A stretch of DNA of 64,000 nt. Origin: Isoetes taiwanensis. Its lineage: Eukaryota; Streptophyta; Lycopodiopsida; Isoetales; Isoetaceae. The notes beneath the pieces were generated by a model. That model was not told the origin of the DNA. It saw only the letters and a program-made list of their open reading frames with translations, and made no database searches. The stretch is from NCBI GenBank assembly GCA_021234155.1, contig JAJEKV010000109.1, positions 2,414,738-2,478,737 on the forward strand, written 5' to 3'. Of this stretch, positions 11,182 to 22,733 are shown in pieces (the first letter of the stretch is position 1; the number at the start of each line of letters is the position of its first letter). Made by a program: the position numbers and the translations under genes.

Positions 11182-11594
11182 ATTAATATTAATTAAAACA
11201 ACCAATTGCATCCAACACACTTAAATTAGAATCCCCCTAAAACCCCCTTTGGTTTGGGTGCATATTCACACGGGGGGTTACTCCGGGCACCGAGAGCTGT
11301 CGGATGGGCATATTTGCCCTTTATTCCTTGATCTAGACCATACATAGCGATCCTCGTTTGTGGGGTATGCCTGTACAAGTTTTTGTATACTGTATATTCA
11401 AATTTACAAAATACTATAAGGTTTGAGGGAATATACTTAATGGTGTTAATTTTGTACATGTATTGTAAGTTTCTAGGGGCTCTCGCTGCCCTACGTAACC
11501 CCCCGTGTGAATATGCACCCAAACCAAAGGGGGTTTTAGGGGGATTCTAATTTAAGTGTGTTGGATGCAATTGGTTGTTTTAATTAATATTAAT
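11182..11594. mobile_element. Foldback/MITE with identical 99-bp inverted ends
   Basis: 11,182-11,280 and 11,496-11,594 are exact reverse complements by my base-by-base reading. A 215-bp AT-rich centre without recognisable coding lies between. The outermost 12 bases, ATTAATATTAAT, are themselves a palindrome. They could therefore be either arm or target duplication. If they are target, the arms are about 87 bp with a 9-12 bp duplication, which would suit a Mutator-type non-autonomous element. It sits at the RT-side edge of the copia break, next to the captured-gene composite. Confidence 0.85.
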
Positions 11595-13298
11595 CAGGCT
11601 GACAAACTGTTAGAGGACACTCACATAGACCTGGACAGATATGGCAGGACTGAGACAGGGAAAAGCAGAAGATTACAAGGTTTACATGTAGATCATGATC
11701 AGATTCTGAGCATAACAGAGGATGATAGTGTCCCGAGGTCATATGAGGAAGTGTTGACTAGTTCAGACAAAGAAATGTGGATAAATGCAATGAATGAGGA
11801 GATGGACTCTTTTAAAGTAACACATACTTATGATATTGTGGAAAACACTGCAGACAAACATGTAATAGGCAGCAAATGGCTTTTCAAGTTAAAGACAAAT
11901 GCTGATGGCACTTTGAAGCACAAGGCTAGACTAGTGGCTCAGGGATTCACCCAGAAAAAGGGAGAGGATTATGAGGAGACTTATTCTCCAATTGTCAAAT
12001 TGACAAGCCTTAGAATGCTATTATCAATAGCTAATGCTCTAGACTTGGAAGTACATCATATGGATGTAAAGACTGCCTTCCTGAATGCAAAATTGGAGGA
12101 GAATGTATATCTCAGGCAACCAGCTGGCTTTGAGCAAGGAGAAAACAAAATATGGAAATTGAATAGGGCTGTATATGGCCTAAAGCAATCCCCCAGGAAA
12201 TGGTACAATTGCATTGACAAGTATCTTAGAGAACAGAAGTTTGAAAAGTTACAAAATGATGGCAACTTATACAAGTTCAAAAATGAAGGAGAATATTGCA
12301 TAATTGCACTTTACGTGGACGATTGCATTATGTTTGCAAACAACAAGTCATGTTTGAATCATTGCAAAGAAATATTTAAGAGCAGGTTCAGAATGATAGA
12401 TCTTGGCGAGTTAAAACATTTTCTTGGAATAGAAGTCACAAGAAACAGGCAGCAAAAGATTTTGAAGCTTACACAACATAGACATATAGACAATATGTTG
12501 AAAAGGTTCAACCTAGATCAGGCCAACACTGTTAAAACTCCAATAGTTCCAGGCCACAAGCTGACTGCAGAAGAAGAAATTTCAGAAACTGAAAGAAGAG
12601 AAATGGAGGAAATTCCTTATCGAGCTCTGGTTGGATGCTTGCTTTACTTAGCAAATAACACAAGGCCGGATATTGCATATGCTGTTAATATTCTTAGCAG
12701 AAGAAATCACAATCCTAGCAAGCAGCATTGGATAGCTGGAAAAAGGGTACTTAGGTACTTAAAGGGCACTATGAACAATGGCCTAACTTACAATTCAACA
12801 AACTTGACCATGGAGGCTTTTAGTGATGCTGACTGGGGAGGAGATTTAAGCTGCAGAAAGTCTACCTCAGGATATGTAGTAATGTTAGGAGGTGGCACTA
12901 TAGCATGGAGAACAAAAAAGCAGAAAGCCATAGCAATGTCCACAGCTGAAGCTGAGTATGTGGCTGCATCCCTGGTTGCCAAAGAGATTGCATGGTTAAG
13001 AAGGCTAATGATTGAGTTGAATTGTGGTCAAGAAAAACCAACACATATCTTCACTGATAGTCAGAGTTGTATGGCCATTGTCAAAAATCCTGTAGATCAT
13101 GACAGGACCAAGCACATTGAACTGAATGTTCATTTTATAAGGGATTTGGCAGCTAAAGGTTATATCTGTGATGAGTTATGTTCATACATCAAATCCCATG
13201 ACATTCTCACAAAAGCTCTTGTTGAAAGCAAATTCACAAAATTCAAGAAGCAGGTGAATGTTACAGGAGAAAATTTTCATGATGCAAAAGACAGTTGA
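11595..13298 (+). pseudogene. copia reverse transcriptase and RNase H
   Basis: The 580-codon frame opens at 11,556 in the MITE arm; the copia part starts near 11,595. Reverse transcriptase copies element RNA into cDNA and RNase H removes the RNA. The first catalytic Asp is in HHMDVKTAFL (residue 170) and the active-site pair is in YVDD (255-256). RNase H follows with DADWGGD, AEAEYVA and TDSQSCMAI, and the tail motif RTKHIELNVHFIRD. The frame is intact to its stop at 13,296-13,298, so this is the best preserved piece of pol. It is separated from gag and integrase by insertions and cannot be made as a normal polyprotein. Confidence 0.95.
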
Positions 13299-13356
13299 AA
13301 AATTCAGTGAATGGAGCTAGAACTGCAACAGGTTTCAGAAAGATGCAGAATTATAT

Positions 13357-13369
13357 GATGAAGGAGGAG
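13357..13369 (+). promoter_or_regulatory. Polypurine tract
   Basis: GATGAAGGAGGAG abuts the start of the second LTR at 13,370. This is the primer site for plus-strand cDNA synthesis. A similar tract, AAAGGAGGAG, precedes another LTR on the minus strand at 23,302-23,311. Confidence 0.85.
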
Positions 13370-13962
13370 TGTTAGGATTTAAGAAGTTGTTCATCATATA
13401 TTTCAAGGTGAAGTTGCATCATACAGCTATGGGAGCTAGCATACTAACTAGGTTAAAGATAAATTCTTCGATGGCCTAGCTACTTGTAAATATAAACTTG
13501 GAACCATGGAACCATGGTATAATATTGTTTCTAAAATTATTTGAGACGGTTAAGGCTACCGAAATGGAGCCAAAACCATTCAAAATGTTCCAGCTCATAA
13601 TCGGTGGATTCTCGGGCCTAAACCGACGATCCGATCACTGTACATATAGGAAAACTTGGAACAAACAAACATAGAGCAAATTACAGGCAATTCCGGCAAG
13701 ACTTGGGTCTATGGATTGAATTAAAGATCGAACCATTGTTGAATGATTTTCGGTCAATACTTCTATAGTGTTTAGTCAATGCTCGAATGAACAGTAACTC
13801 TCAAATATAATTCCTATCGTTTATTGATCAAATAATTCTATAGGATCAAAGTTCGTGCTAACTTGTGTAACCATTGCTTAAAGTTTGATTCCAGAAGAAG
13901 GAGCTTTGTTGGACAAAGGGTGTAGAGATCACTACACAAGCAAATTGTTCTTAAATTTATCA
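13370..13962 (+). repeat. Second LTR of the copia element
   Basis: It starts TGTTAGG, ends ATCA and matches 4,400-4,994 closely. It is bounded by a polypurine tract on the left but, unusually, by a primer-binding site on the right (13,965-13,976). It therefore serves as 3' LTR of the first interior and 5' LTR of a second, partial interior. Confidence 0.93.
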
Positions 13963-14005
13963 TTTGGTATCAGAGCTTGGTGTGCTTGATTATTCTTTGA
14001 ACAAG

Positions 14006-15036
14006 ATGTCAAGCAGATTTGGTGCTAGTCTTTTGAGCAGTGTGGAAGTATTCAAAGGAGGAGCAGGCTTCCAGGTATGGAAAGATGCAATTAAACACAT
14101 TCTTGAAGTAGAGGAGCTATGGGATCTTGTTGATCCAGAAGGTGTGGACTTGAACAGTCCAGTTAACACCATTCAAAGGTCTGTGTCAGAAGGTTCATTA
14201 AATGCAAATGCTACTAATGCAACAAATGCAGGTGACACAAGTGCAAGGGAAACAATGGCAAGCCAAGGAGTAATGGCAGGATGGTCATTGTATGCACGCA
14301 TCAAGGAGGCTCAAGGAATTATCTCTTGCAAGGTAAGCTCTACCATTAGGCTTAAATTGAGAGATAAAAGTCCTAGGCAGATGTGGAAGTTTCTCCTTAA
14401 GAACTATGAGGAGAAGACCTCTCTCACAGATTGAATTATGGAGAATGAACTTCGAAGCTTAAAGCTTCAAGTAGAAGGGATGTCTCAGAATATTTTAACC
14501 AGTTTGATAACATTATTGCGGACCTGTCAGCAGCAGCAGTAAATGTATCAGAAAGGAGTCAAGTCTTACAAATTTCTAGAGCCATTGACAATGAACAACT
14601 AGGATTATTCATAAGAAATATGTGTAAAATACGAGAAGAAGCTGAAAAGGTGTTGAGAACAGAATTTGAGCAAAAGAAATTAAAGGAAGGAGAGGATACT
14701 GCTGAAATACTTCTCACTGGTGCAAAAAGCGATTACATGCTATTATTGTCATGAGAGTGGTCATTTTAAAAGCCAATGCCCTAAACTAAAAAAAGGAATT
14801 CAACTGTTATAAGCGTGGAGGTAAGGGGCACATGGTGCAAATGCTCATCTCCCAAAGATTATAGTCAAGGGAGAGGAAGGGGAAAAGCTCCTAGGGGAGG
14901 AAGAGGTGTTGGGAAAAAAGATGGAAGCAGACCTGCAGGTGTTCATATCACCAAGGCAACTGAAGAAGCAGACAAAGAGGAGTCCCAAGATGAGAATGAG
15001 GTAAATAAGTTGTTGGTAGCACAAAATGCAAATTCA
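14006..15036 (+). pseudogene. gag: Second copia interior: gag (broken)
   Basis: The ATG at 14,006 opens the same gag as 5,038. It is open to 14,434, where a frameshift ends it. The zinc-knuckle region is at about 14,728-14,850. The first knuckle, CYYCHESGHFKSQCP, is complete. In the second, the second Cys codon has changed to CGT (Arg) and a base loss shifts the rest. The Gly/Arg-rich end (14,865-14,935) is uninterrupted and shows the empty site of the LINE found at 5,895. No integrase or RT follows. Confidence 0.87.
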
Positions 15037-15640
15037 AACTAATAAAAGGCATGATGTTGTTGTAGTTGATAGTGGAGCTGAGAGATCAGTAGTTCAAACT
15101 ACTGATCTACTCCAAACCATTGATGCTACTCGAAAAGAGCAAAATTCAAGTTGGAAATGGAGAAGTGCAACTTGCTGAAGGATCTGGATTATTGCAGCTG
15201 ATAGATTTAGATGGAAATGTTGTTGACATAGAAAATGTTTTGTGTGTGCCTACTTTGATCAAAAACTTGATCTCAGTTAGTCAACTAGTTGACTTGGAAT
15301 CTCAATTAGTCAACAAAAGTGATTATGCTAATGCATGCACCACAATTGCGGCTTAACCTGTAAAACTAATAAAAGGCATGATGTTGTTGTAGTTGATAGT
15401 GGAGCTGAGAGATCAGTAGTTCAAACTACTGATCTACTCCAAACCATTGATGCTACTCGAAAAAGAGCAAAATTCAAGTTGGAAATGGAGAAGTGCAACA
15501 TTTGCTGAAGGATCGGATTATTGCAGCTGATAGATTTAGATGGAAATGTTGTTGACATAGAAAATGTTTTGTGTGTGCCTACTTTGATCAAAAACTTGAT
15601 CTCAGTTCGTCAACTAGTTGACTTGGGATCTCAGTTAGTC
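15036..15640 (+). repeat. Two tandem copia-host chimeric units
   Basis: Unit 1 (15,036-15,361) holds copia protease sequence and then about 50 bp of arm-A sequence (ATTATGCTAATGCATGC). Unit 2 restarts at AAACTAATAAAAGG (about 15,362), repeats the protease part and joins arm-A sequence again near 15,640. Copia and host share short matches at each join: GTCAACA before the host part and AAACTAATA at the return. I read these as microhomology scars. Confidence 0.8.
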
Positions 15641-15748
15641 AACAGTAGTGATTATGCTAATGCATGCCATGTTGCGACTTTTAAGCGTAGATCAGCTTGA
15701 AAAAAATATATTGCACACGCGTGGAAAACTAATAGAACATCCTAGCAG
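15641..15748 (+). repeat. Duplicated arm-A target sequence
   Basis: It repeats 4,305-4,399 (GTAGTGATTATGC to ACTAATAG) and continues into AACATCCTAGCAG, as in arm B at 37,440. The copia insertion is thus flanked by about 95 bp of duplicated host DNA, not by a 5-bp target duplication. Confidence 0.8.
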
Positions 15749-16273
15749 TTAAAAAGTCTTGCTTACCTCTTCAAGATCTTTTATATGCTAATCCTATATC
15801 CATAAGTTTTCTTATTGAGTATTCTATGCTGCTTGTTGCAACTGCTAGAATATCTACAAAGACAAATGAAAGATAAATAATGTAAGAATCACGTGCAAGC
15901 ATTGTTTTTTATACTTGAAAAAACATAAGTGCAACCGTCGCTTTTGTAGCTTGATTTAAAGATGAGCAAGAAGCTCAAGAAACTCCATCATTATATGCCC
16001 CAGGTTATCAAAAAATATAATCAGAGTAGTAGTTCGGATCCAATTCATATATATCGACAAATTTGCAGTCTTTGGCACAAATTATTTTTAAAAATAACTA
16101 GGCAGGAACACCGTCTGGCTACTCGTAAGAGGTGAATCGAAGTAGAATCGATAGATCTCGTGTAGAGATCCAGGCGAATCCAAAGAACATGTTAAAAATG
16201 TATGGAATTTACAATATTGGTAAGTTTGTGGCATGATCAGTTTGGAAGTTCAATGAAGATTTCTCAACAAGCA
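15749..16273. other. No recognised feature
   Basis: AT-rich sequence that continues the arm-A host DNA past the copia insertion. I see no coding motif, RNA gene or repeat in it. Confidence 0.5.
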
Positions 16274-17640
16274 TCCACATGTGGGCGCAACAACATCAAG
16301 AAAGAGTCTTCCATTACAAGCAAGGCAATGTCTTCCAACTAGGGGTTATGACTCCAATCCAGAGGAAAGCCTTGTTGAGATTTGAAAAGGATAGAGCTAT
16401 ATGCCTTAACTCCACCTAGAAGACGAACGAGAAGAGGTATGTAATGTATTTACTACGTAACGAATGTTCATTTTCATGTTTCTTGCAATCTAACCTTGCA
16501 TGGAGTTGTATGACATATTTTGCAGGCACTATCTCTTCACTCTCATTGTATTTGATGACTACTTTAAGCTTGGATTATCACGAATAGCCAAAACAAAGAG
16601 CCAATAGCCCGATTGCCTCAGGCCCTAGAGGAGTGGATAGAACCACTAGACTTGGATGTCCTCATGTTCTATCACCGATGATTGTGATGCTGGAATTAAT
16701 GCAATTAAAAGGGTAACACTATAACTCTAGTACATTCCAACAGTCGGTGCAATTTTGAATAGGTGTCATAATTCTATATCACAAGTTTACCCCAGTGTAC
16801 GCGTGCAACTATGCATATGGCATGTGAGAAGAGATTGGTTAAAGTGACTATGCAAGAATGTGAAGGACAAAGAGATTAGAAACCAAATGCTCAAGGAATT
16901 GGGTGACATTACATATGGAACAAAGTGTCCTCCAAGTAACAATGATTGCGATGAGGATTACAGAAAGGCTTGTCGAGAAGAGGCATTGAGGACGTTGGAG
17001 ATCTTAAAAAGAAGATACTCACAATATCTAAAGTTGGCAAGTGAAGAATGGACTCAGAGTATATGTGAGCGGGTCTTAGCAACAAGAATCTTTCCGCATT
17101 CCAATCCGGAAACCAATGCTGCAAAATAGAGGCATGGCACAAGACATTAAAATTGCATGTTGAGATATTAAAATCCCAACTTTGAGATAGGACGATAGAT
17201 TGACGACTTCATATGCTTGCTCATGTTGTCGAAATCCACATGGCATACTAGGTAATTTCTATAAGAACCAAACTCCTTAGTCTTTATGCATTAACATGCC
17301 CTAAGTGTTTCTATTTTGTTTAGCAATAGGTTCTTGAAGGAAGCTGGTTTTGTGGTAAATGCCTCACAAGAACACTTGTAGAGTCAGCTATACGAGGCGC
17401 CTGACAAATCTCAAATAAGGCAGTCACATTCAATAACTTTGAAGAAGGGGAGGCCGAGGTGCAAACTCTTGACTTAAATCGCCAGCCATACTTTGTAAAC
17501 AGGGCATATCCAAGTAAAGGTTATACAAATGATGGACAGCTATATGGACTAAGATGTCCTGAGGGTTCTACAGTCACAATATGGGAATGCAGGTGGGTGT
17601 ATGGGTCATTTGTGACCATCTAGAGTTGAGGACACTTCTC
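16274..17640 (+). pseudogene. MULE-transposase/FAR1-type gene, decayed, with intron
   Basis: Exonic pieces in order match MULE transposase-domain proteins. 16,274-16,436 reads FQLGVMTPIQRKALLRFEKD. A clean phase-2 intron follows (16,437-16,525, GTATGT...TTGCAG). From 16,526 come FTLIVFDDYFKLG and, after frameshifts, ITDDCDAGINAIKR. 16,800-17,128 reads LCIWHVRRDWLK with an alpha-helical stretch, then NPETNAA and (frameshifted) WHKTLKLHVEILKSQL. Fragments to 17,640 include Cys and a CDHL run that could be a damaged SWIM zinc finger. Such proteins are DNA transposases or domesticated transcription factors. Stops and frameshifts make this one dead. Confidence 0.75.
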
Positions 17641-18193
17641 AACACATGCTACATGAGACCTGAAGTTGCCTCATAGTTAGTCTTGCAGGATGGCTTTAGT
17701 ACTTAACCCAATGTTGGATTGACAGTGAAAGATGTTAGGGTATCATTGGAGCCTTGTATGGCTAGAGTTATGGTGAGGGCGCCGAAGGGCCACAACCTCC
17801 TCATAGCCAGAGGTGATGATGGATGAGGCAGCTTCATTATAGATGATGGACGAGAAAGGAGGCCAATGACACAACCATAACCTTTCTTCCAATACTAAAG
17901 ATCGAGGAATCATATGGTATCGGGCCTTGCTAGGCTAAAGCCACTCTTGGAAATCGGAAGAGGAAAGATAGAGTGAAAAAAAAAAGAGTTGGAAGGAAAT
18001 GGAAATGGAAAACCTTGAATAGTCATTGTGAGATTCATAAGTATTCTAAGGGCTACCTGTTCTAAGCGTCTTCACACAAGCATTTATACTTGTATAGGCA
18101 TGGATTTAAATTCTAAATCTCCATAAACAAGTGTTTTTTTATAAAGGGAATTACTTCGGCATAAATACATGAAGAATAAATACCTAAGGATAA
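17641..18193. other. No recognised feature
   Basis: Tail of the transposase-like region, then low-complexity purine-rich sequence near 17,970-18,010. There is no clear gene. The L1 5' region becomes recognisable from about 18,194 by alignment with 51,945. Confidence 0.4.
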
Positions 18194-21100
18194 ATCAGCC
18201 CGCTGCTGCTTGCTTATAGCCTCGGGGATCTTGGCGTCGATTTGGGTGTTGGGCTCATTGAAAAGCTTATCATATGCCCTTTCATTTGCGGTGTGACTTG
18301 TATGGTGATTTTGCTGCCCTCGGTGGAGGGTATTCACACCGACAATCCCAACCTTTTTCACATGCAGTGGCTAGGGTTTGGCTATAATTTGTTTTTGTCA
18401 TAACTCCCCGGATATGGTGGCTTATTCTGTTTGTGTTTGACTTGGAAAGCTCTTTCAGCACTCTCTAGTGGTTCTTAAGCTTTTAAAGGATTAGCCCATT
18501 TGGATGGACTATTCAGCTCTGAAACTTCGGCCCCCTTTTCGTGGAGATGACAAGATCCAATCACAGCCCTCCAAAACATTAACATGGTACATGGTGGAAT
18601 TGGAAAAGAATATGATGTAGATTCTTCCAAAATGAGTGTATGTGATGCATACAAAATGGCTCAATTCCGAGAGTCCTGGTTGGTTCTTGGTGCACCTCAA
18701 TCCTTTAGTATTGCCCAATATGTCCTCTAATGGCATGGATGGAGTCGGTTCAATCGAGAAAGGACCTCTAATTCTTTCCTCTTCTCAGCTACTTAGTGTT
18801 CCAAGTGTAGTTGTTTCGACTACAGTTCATGCTTCTGCCCATATGTCTAGTGAGACTGGAGGATTTTTTGAACATGTGCCCTTGGGAATCTCTTCTGAGA
18901 ATGCCGCATGTTGGAGGTTCCTGCCCGCAAAGGTGCTGTCGCTGCAGTGGATTAGCACTTCCAACATATGTTGGAAGCTCTGCGGGCCAGGCAAGGCCCA
19001 TTTTGTCTGTTGGAGTTGCTTCTGGGCTAGCGGCACCTAGTTGAGATCTCACATGCCCGCGGAAATGCCCCTTCCGGGACAGGTTGCACCTCCGGAAGGC
19101 ATGCCTCCAATGCATGTTGGAAGTTCCTTGGTGCAGACTAATTGTGGAGGTAATGCTCAAATGGCGGCAATAATCCCCACAAATTGGTGTGCCTCGTGCA
19201 AGTTGTACATCCGGACACATGTTAAAGGTTCCTCTGGGCGGAGGAGTCCTCCCTCTCTTCACGTGATAGCCCGGAGTGGTGTCTTCTTCCACCCCTCATT
19301 TTGAGTCGACCTTTTTACACCTTGGAAGATCCTCCGGATATGGTGGCCTAATCACGCGTGTGTGCAATTATCCCAATGGCTTTGCAAAGGCTTGGTGACT
19401 ACAGACCACCTCAGCCAGGTCTCAGAGGCCATTGCCACCATGGTTGCCACCATGGTGGATAATAATGAAAAAAAGTTGTGTCCCCCTTCTTTTGCTCAAT
19501 GGGGTTCACGAACAGGGGCCCTCCATCTGCCTGTGGAACTCCATATTCCTAGATCAGCTCCCACCTTAATGGATGTCCCTCACCCAATCTGTGGATCGCC
19601 CCTTCCCCCCTCCACTTTTCCAGCTGTAGCTCCCTCATCTCAGTCTACGGATTAGCAAATGTTAAGGTCGGCCAATATTCAAAGATCACAAGAGTAAATT
19701 GAATAGGCTCGTGGATAGTACATGGATATTGATCAGCGTGGCATCCACCCACCACCAAAACATCCACCGCTTCGGTCAACTACAAAAATCTAAGGGGTCT
19801 AACTCCCTCATTTTCCTCCCTCAATTCCTCGCTTTGTGTGGCTCTACTTCTCCCATTGTGTCCCATCATAGTCGCTTTGATATGCTTCAATGGGTTGATT
19901 TGATTTGATGAGGTTATTGCCTTGTCGCATGCCTAGGAGATAACCTTAAATTCCCCTTGAGACACCGTGTTCATCCTGGAATTGACCCCATCACAAGGTC
20001 AATGCAGTTAGTTTCATGGAATGTCCAGGAGTAGCCTTTTTCCTCTCAAGCTTGCGGAGTCATATTTCTTTTTTACTTATCTAGATTGTATGCTCAGTTT
20101 GTACATCTCCAAGAGCATGTGTCGCAAGGGAGGCGATCAACGCTTGCGATATGATTGATCAACATCTTAATGTCCTTATTCGAAAAGAAATTTCGATTTT
20201 TGCTAATGCAGGTGGAGATAGCATGGATTTCTTTCTTACCCGCTTATATTCACTCAAGTTGATTGCTTTTTGGGCCCTGGGCCCCTATATGTGTCATGAA
20301 TATAGGGTTAAGTATGGTCTAATTAATATTTATGCTTTAGCAGTGCCCCAAGGAGCTTCATTATGGGCCTCTTTTGCAAGTTAAGGTGCTCATCTAGGCC
20401 ACTGACATTTATGGCTTCTTTATTGGAAATCTTAATATGGTGGAAGTGGAGTCCGAGGGCTACCTCTATGGTGGTGTTTGGTTTTGAACGCTTTTAAGCT
20501 GCCCATCTACTCCATGATCAGATCCTCTTGAAAATGGATGGTGAAGGTGCCTTTACCTAGTGCAATGGTCGTTGATGGGGCCGCAAGCTCCAGGCTGGAT
20601 AGAGCTTTGAATGAATGCGACTATAGCACTTCTAGGTCTCTTTTAATCCTACCTCGAGAGACAATTCAGTTTCATACCATCATCCATAATTCCTCTTCGA
20701 TGAGCCTCTATAGCAAATGGCATCCCCAAGGACATGTTTTCATTTGAAAGTAAAGTTCTTGAAGAATGATGACTTTGAAGAAGTCCAAGAATATTTGGAC
20801 AAAACTTTTAGCCAATTTTGAGGGATGGGTGACATAGTAGATACACTTGCAAGGGTCAAAGGTTTTGCCAAATAGTAGGGCTGAGAGTCTGCAACATTAG
20901 GTCACGCTTTACTAGACACTTTGTATCAGGGTCTACTTCATTCCTCGACGGGACTTCTTCCAGTGTCATGATCGGTAGATATTCGCATATATCCAAGCAT
21001 TGAAGGAGGAGCAAATTCAACAAAGGCAAGGACCAAGGCAGACCTGCAATGATCTCGTGTTGGAGACCATTGTACAAGCTTCTTTTGTGTAGCTAAGAGA

Positions 21101-21470
21101 CATCGCATGACATCAACCATGTCTTCATTGTTTTTATAGATGCCCTGGGGCTAATAAAGCTAGCGTAACTCAAGCAACATTTTGCATAACCACTTCTAAA
21201 CATTTTTAAGCGGGAGCATCTTCCTTTCAAATGCGAGATGTAATTTTGTCTAGGACTTCCCCATCACCTTTGACAAGCAACACATGTCAATAGAGGTGGC
21301 TATAATGGTGATGATTTAGGTTGCGCCTTTGAACCAAAAGAGGCAAGTGTCAAGGTTTGGATGATTTATCAATTGAGTTCTTTCAGAGTATTGAATGGCT
21401 GGTGCCGGATGTGTATGATGCTTTCTGCGGCTTTTGAAAATCTGGTTGCCTTGGATAGAATTCTAAACAC
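18194..21470 (+). mobile_element. L1-type LINE (family 1), 3'-truncated and decayed
   Basis: The 5' untranslated region (18,194-18,540) aligns with 51,945-52,300. The ORF1 start region follows at about 18,549 and continues to 19,900, with several repeats of a short peptide around HVGSS. The endonuclease region is at about 20,100-20,480; KYGLINIYA is the conserved INVYAP-type strand. The RT start appears at about 21,380-21,470 (GLPIEFF-like region, then LDRILNT) and stops abruptly there. The RT active site and zf-RVT are missing. Many stops are present, so it is inactive. It matches the minus-strand copy at 55,286-60,372. Confidence 0.8.
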
Positions 21471-22015
21471 ATGAGATTTGTGAACATTCATTCAGAGCTT
21501 GCTTTTGTTAAGCAATTAGAGATTGCTCATGTTAAGGTTGAGTTTCAACCTTTGCCTTTCTCAAGATTTTGAGCCATAGATTCTTTCCCTTGGTCTCTGT
21601 GAGGTGGGAGGCCCCAATAGTTTCTATGAATTCTCTTTGGGATTTGGGTGGTGCATGTCGCCTCGCGTGTACACCGCTTTTAAAGTGGATCGAGGGCAAA
21701 TTCTTTTGTTGAAGGATTAGATAAATGGGTTGGTTGGTTTCCAAACAAAGGAAAGAAGGTGGAGCTATGTAATGGTGCTCAAGCTCAATGGGAGCCACAT
21801 TGGGAGAACATTGTAGATGAGATATTAGGTAATGACCTAGCTAAAGTTAGGCGGAACATAAACAACTTACCACTAGTTGATTGCAATTTGAATCTATCTG
21901 ACTTTCAACACAAGTGGGATACTTTGGGTGGTCCATCGTTCTAGGGAAATTTGTCTCCAATATCATAAGAGCCAAGGATAGAACGAGTTATTCATTTATG
22001 GATCATGTGTTGTAT
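21471..22015. other. Unassigned sequence between LINE and arm B
   Basis: An open stretch at 21,759-21,944 could encode about 61 residues but has no family match that I know. The rest shows no motif. This segment may be part of the duplicated unit lying left of window position 1. Confidence 0.35.
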
Positions 22016-22451
22016 CCAGATAAATTAGACCCTTCAATTTGTCTATGATTTTAATTCAAGTAAGGACCAAGAGGAATACATTTCATCTTCACCGTTCCTC
22101 AACTTGATAATTGGAAGACTAAAAAAGTTCGACTTGATAATTTGAAAGTGAATAAGTAAAAGATATAAATATGGATACTTAAATCTGCTTCTAGGTGGTA
22201 ATAGATTATAGTCTGAATGGCCTTATAACTCGCCCCATTTCAAATTCACGATGGATGCACTGCCATGTGAAATTGTAGCTACTTCTCAAAGTAATGAAAG
22301 TTTTCTTTGTTCCTCGAAAAGAAAATTTTGCATATGAAGTAGGATGATTGTAACACCACAAGTTTTGGTAGGGCCACAATGTAGAAGTAGTTTATATGCA
22401 TTTTTATATGGTGACATAAGATATTATGTTTGATTTTAATTGGTTAATATT
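22016..22451. repeat. Arm B of the duplication, piece 1
   Basis: It matches 1-445 in order and orientation, with short indels. It ends at TTAATATT, where the insertion starting at 22,452 begins. Arm A keeps the uninterrupted site near 440-450. Confidence 0.88.
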
Positions 22452-22536
22452 TGTTGAAATAATATCATGTCACCATGGTTAGAATGAAATAATGTGTCAC
22501 AAATGGTTGTTAGAATAATAATATGTATATAGCATG
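22452..22536 (+). repeat. Inverted copy of the LTR start
   Basis: These 85 bases match, in reverse complement, the end at 23,215-23,301. The match is strong (TGTTGAAATAATATCATG...). It forms a long potential hairpin with the LTR 680 bp away. Confidence 0.88.
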
Positions 22537-22719
22537 TGGCAAAACCATAGGCTATTCAATCGACAAAGCCGTTATAAAAGCAGAAGAAAAAGCGGGGATC
22601 GCGGATACGATGGAAAACACGACCGCTAAGAGAAGGCACGAGGCGGATTTTGCTCATTCTCACCCCTACACCACTGGAAACTATCCCGGTGTGGTTAAGC
22701 ACCTTTTACTTGGGACCAT

Positions 22720-22732
22720 GGCTCTGATACCA
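22720..22732 (-). promoter_or_regulatory. Primer-binding site, initiator tRNA-Met type
   Basis: The minus strand reads TGGTATCAGAGCC one base after the LTR end. It is followed by about 180 bp of leader without a recognisable gag. It defines the orientation of this LTR. Confidence 0.88.
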
Positions 22733-22733
22733 A

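Larger units (their letters stand above)
4400..13962 (+). mobile_element. Ty1/copia LTR retrotransposon, with three nested insertions
   Basis: The element starts with TGTTGG and has LTRs of 595 and 593 bp. An initiator-Met primer site follows the first LTR and a purine tract precedes the second. The order is gag, protease, integrase, RT, RNase H, which is the copia order. By hand count the LTRs differ at about 10 substitutions plus one 2-bp indel (near 1.7%), so the insertion is fairly young. Three nested inserts (5,895-7,268; about 8,943-11,157; 11,182-11,594) make up about 4 kb; without them the element is about 5.5 kb, a normal copia size. Arm B keeps the uninterrupted target near 37,440. 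No clean 5-bp target duplication survives on the right, because a second partial interior follows. Confidence 0.93.

Noticed and set aside
11226-11522. Minus-strand 98-codon frame in the MITE
   Set aside because: It runs through both inverted arms and shows no protein motif; it is a chance frame.
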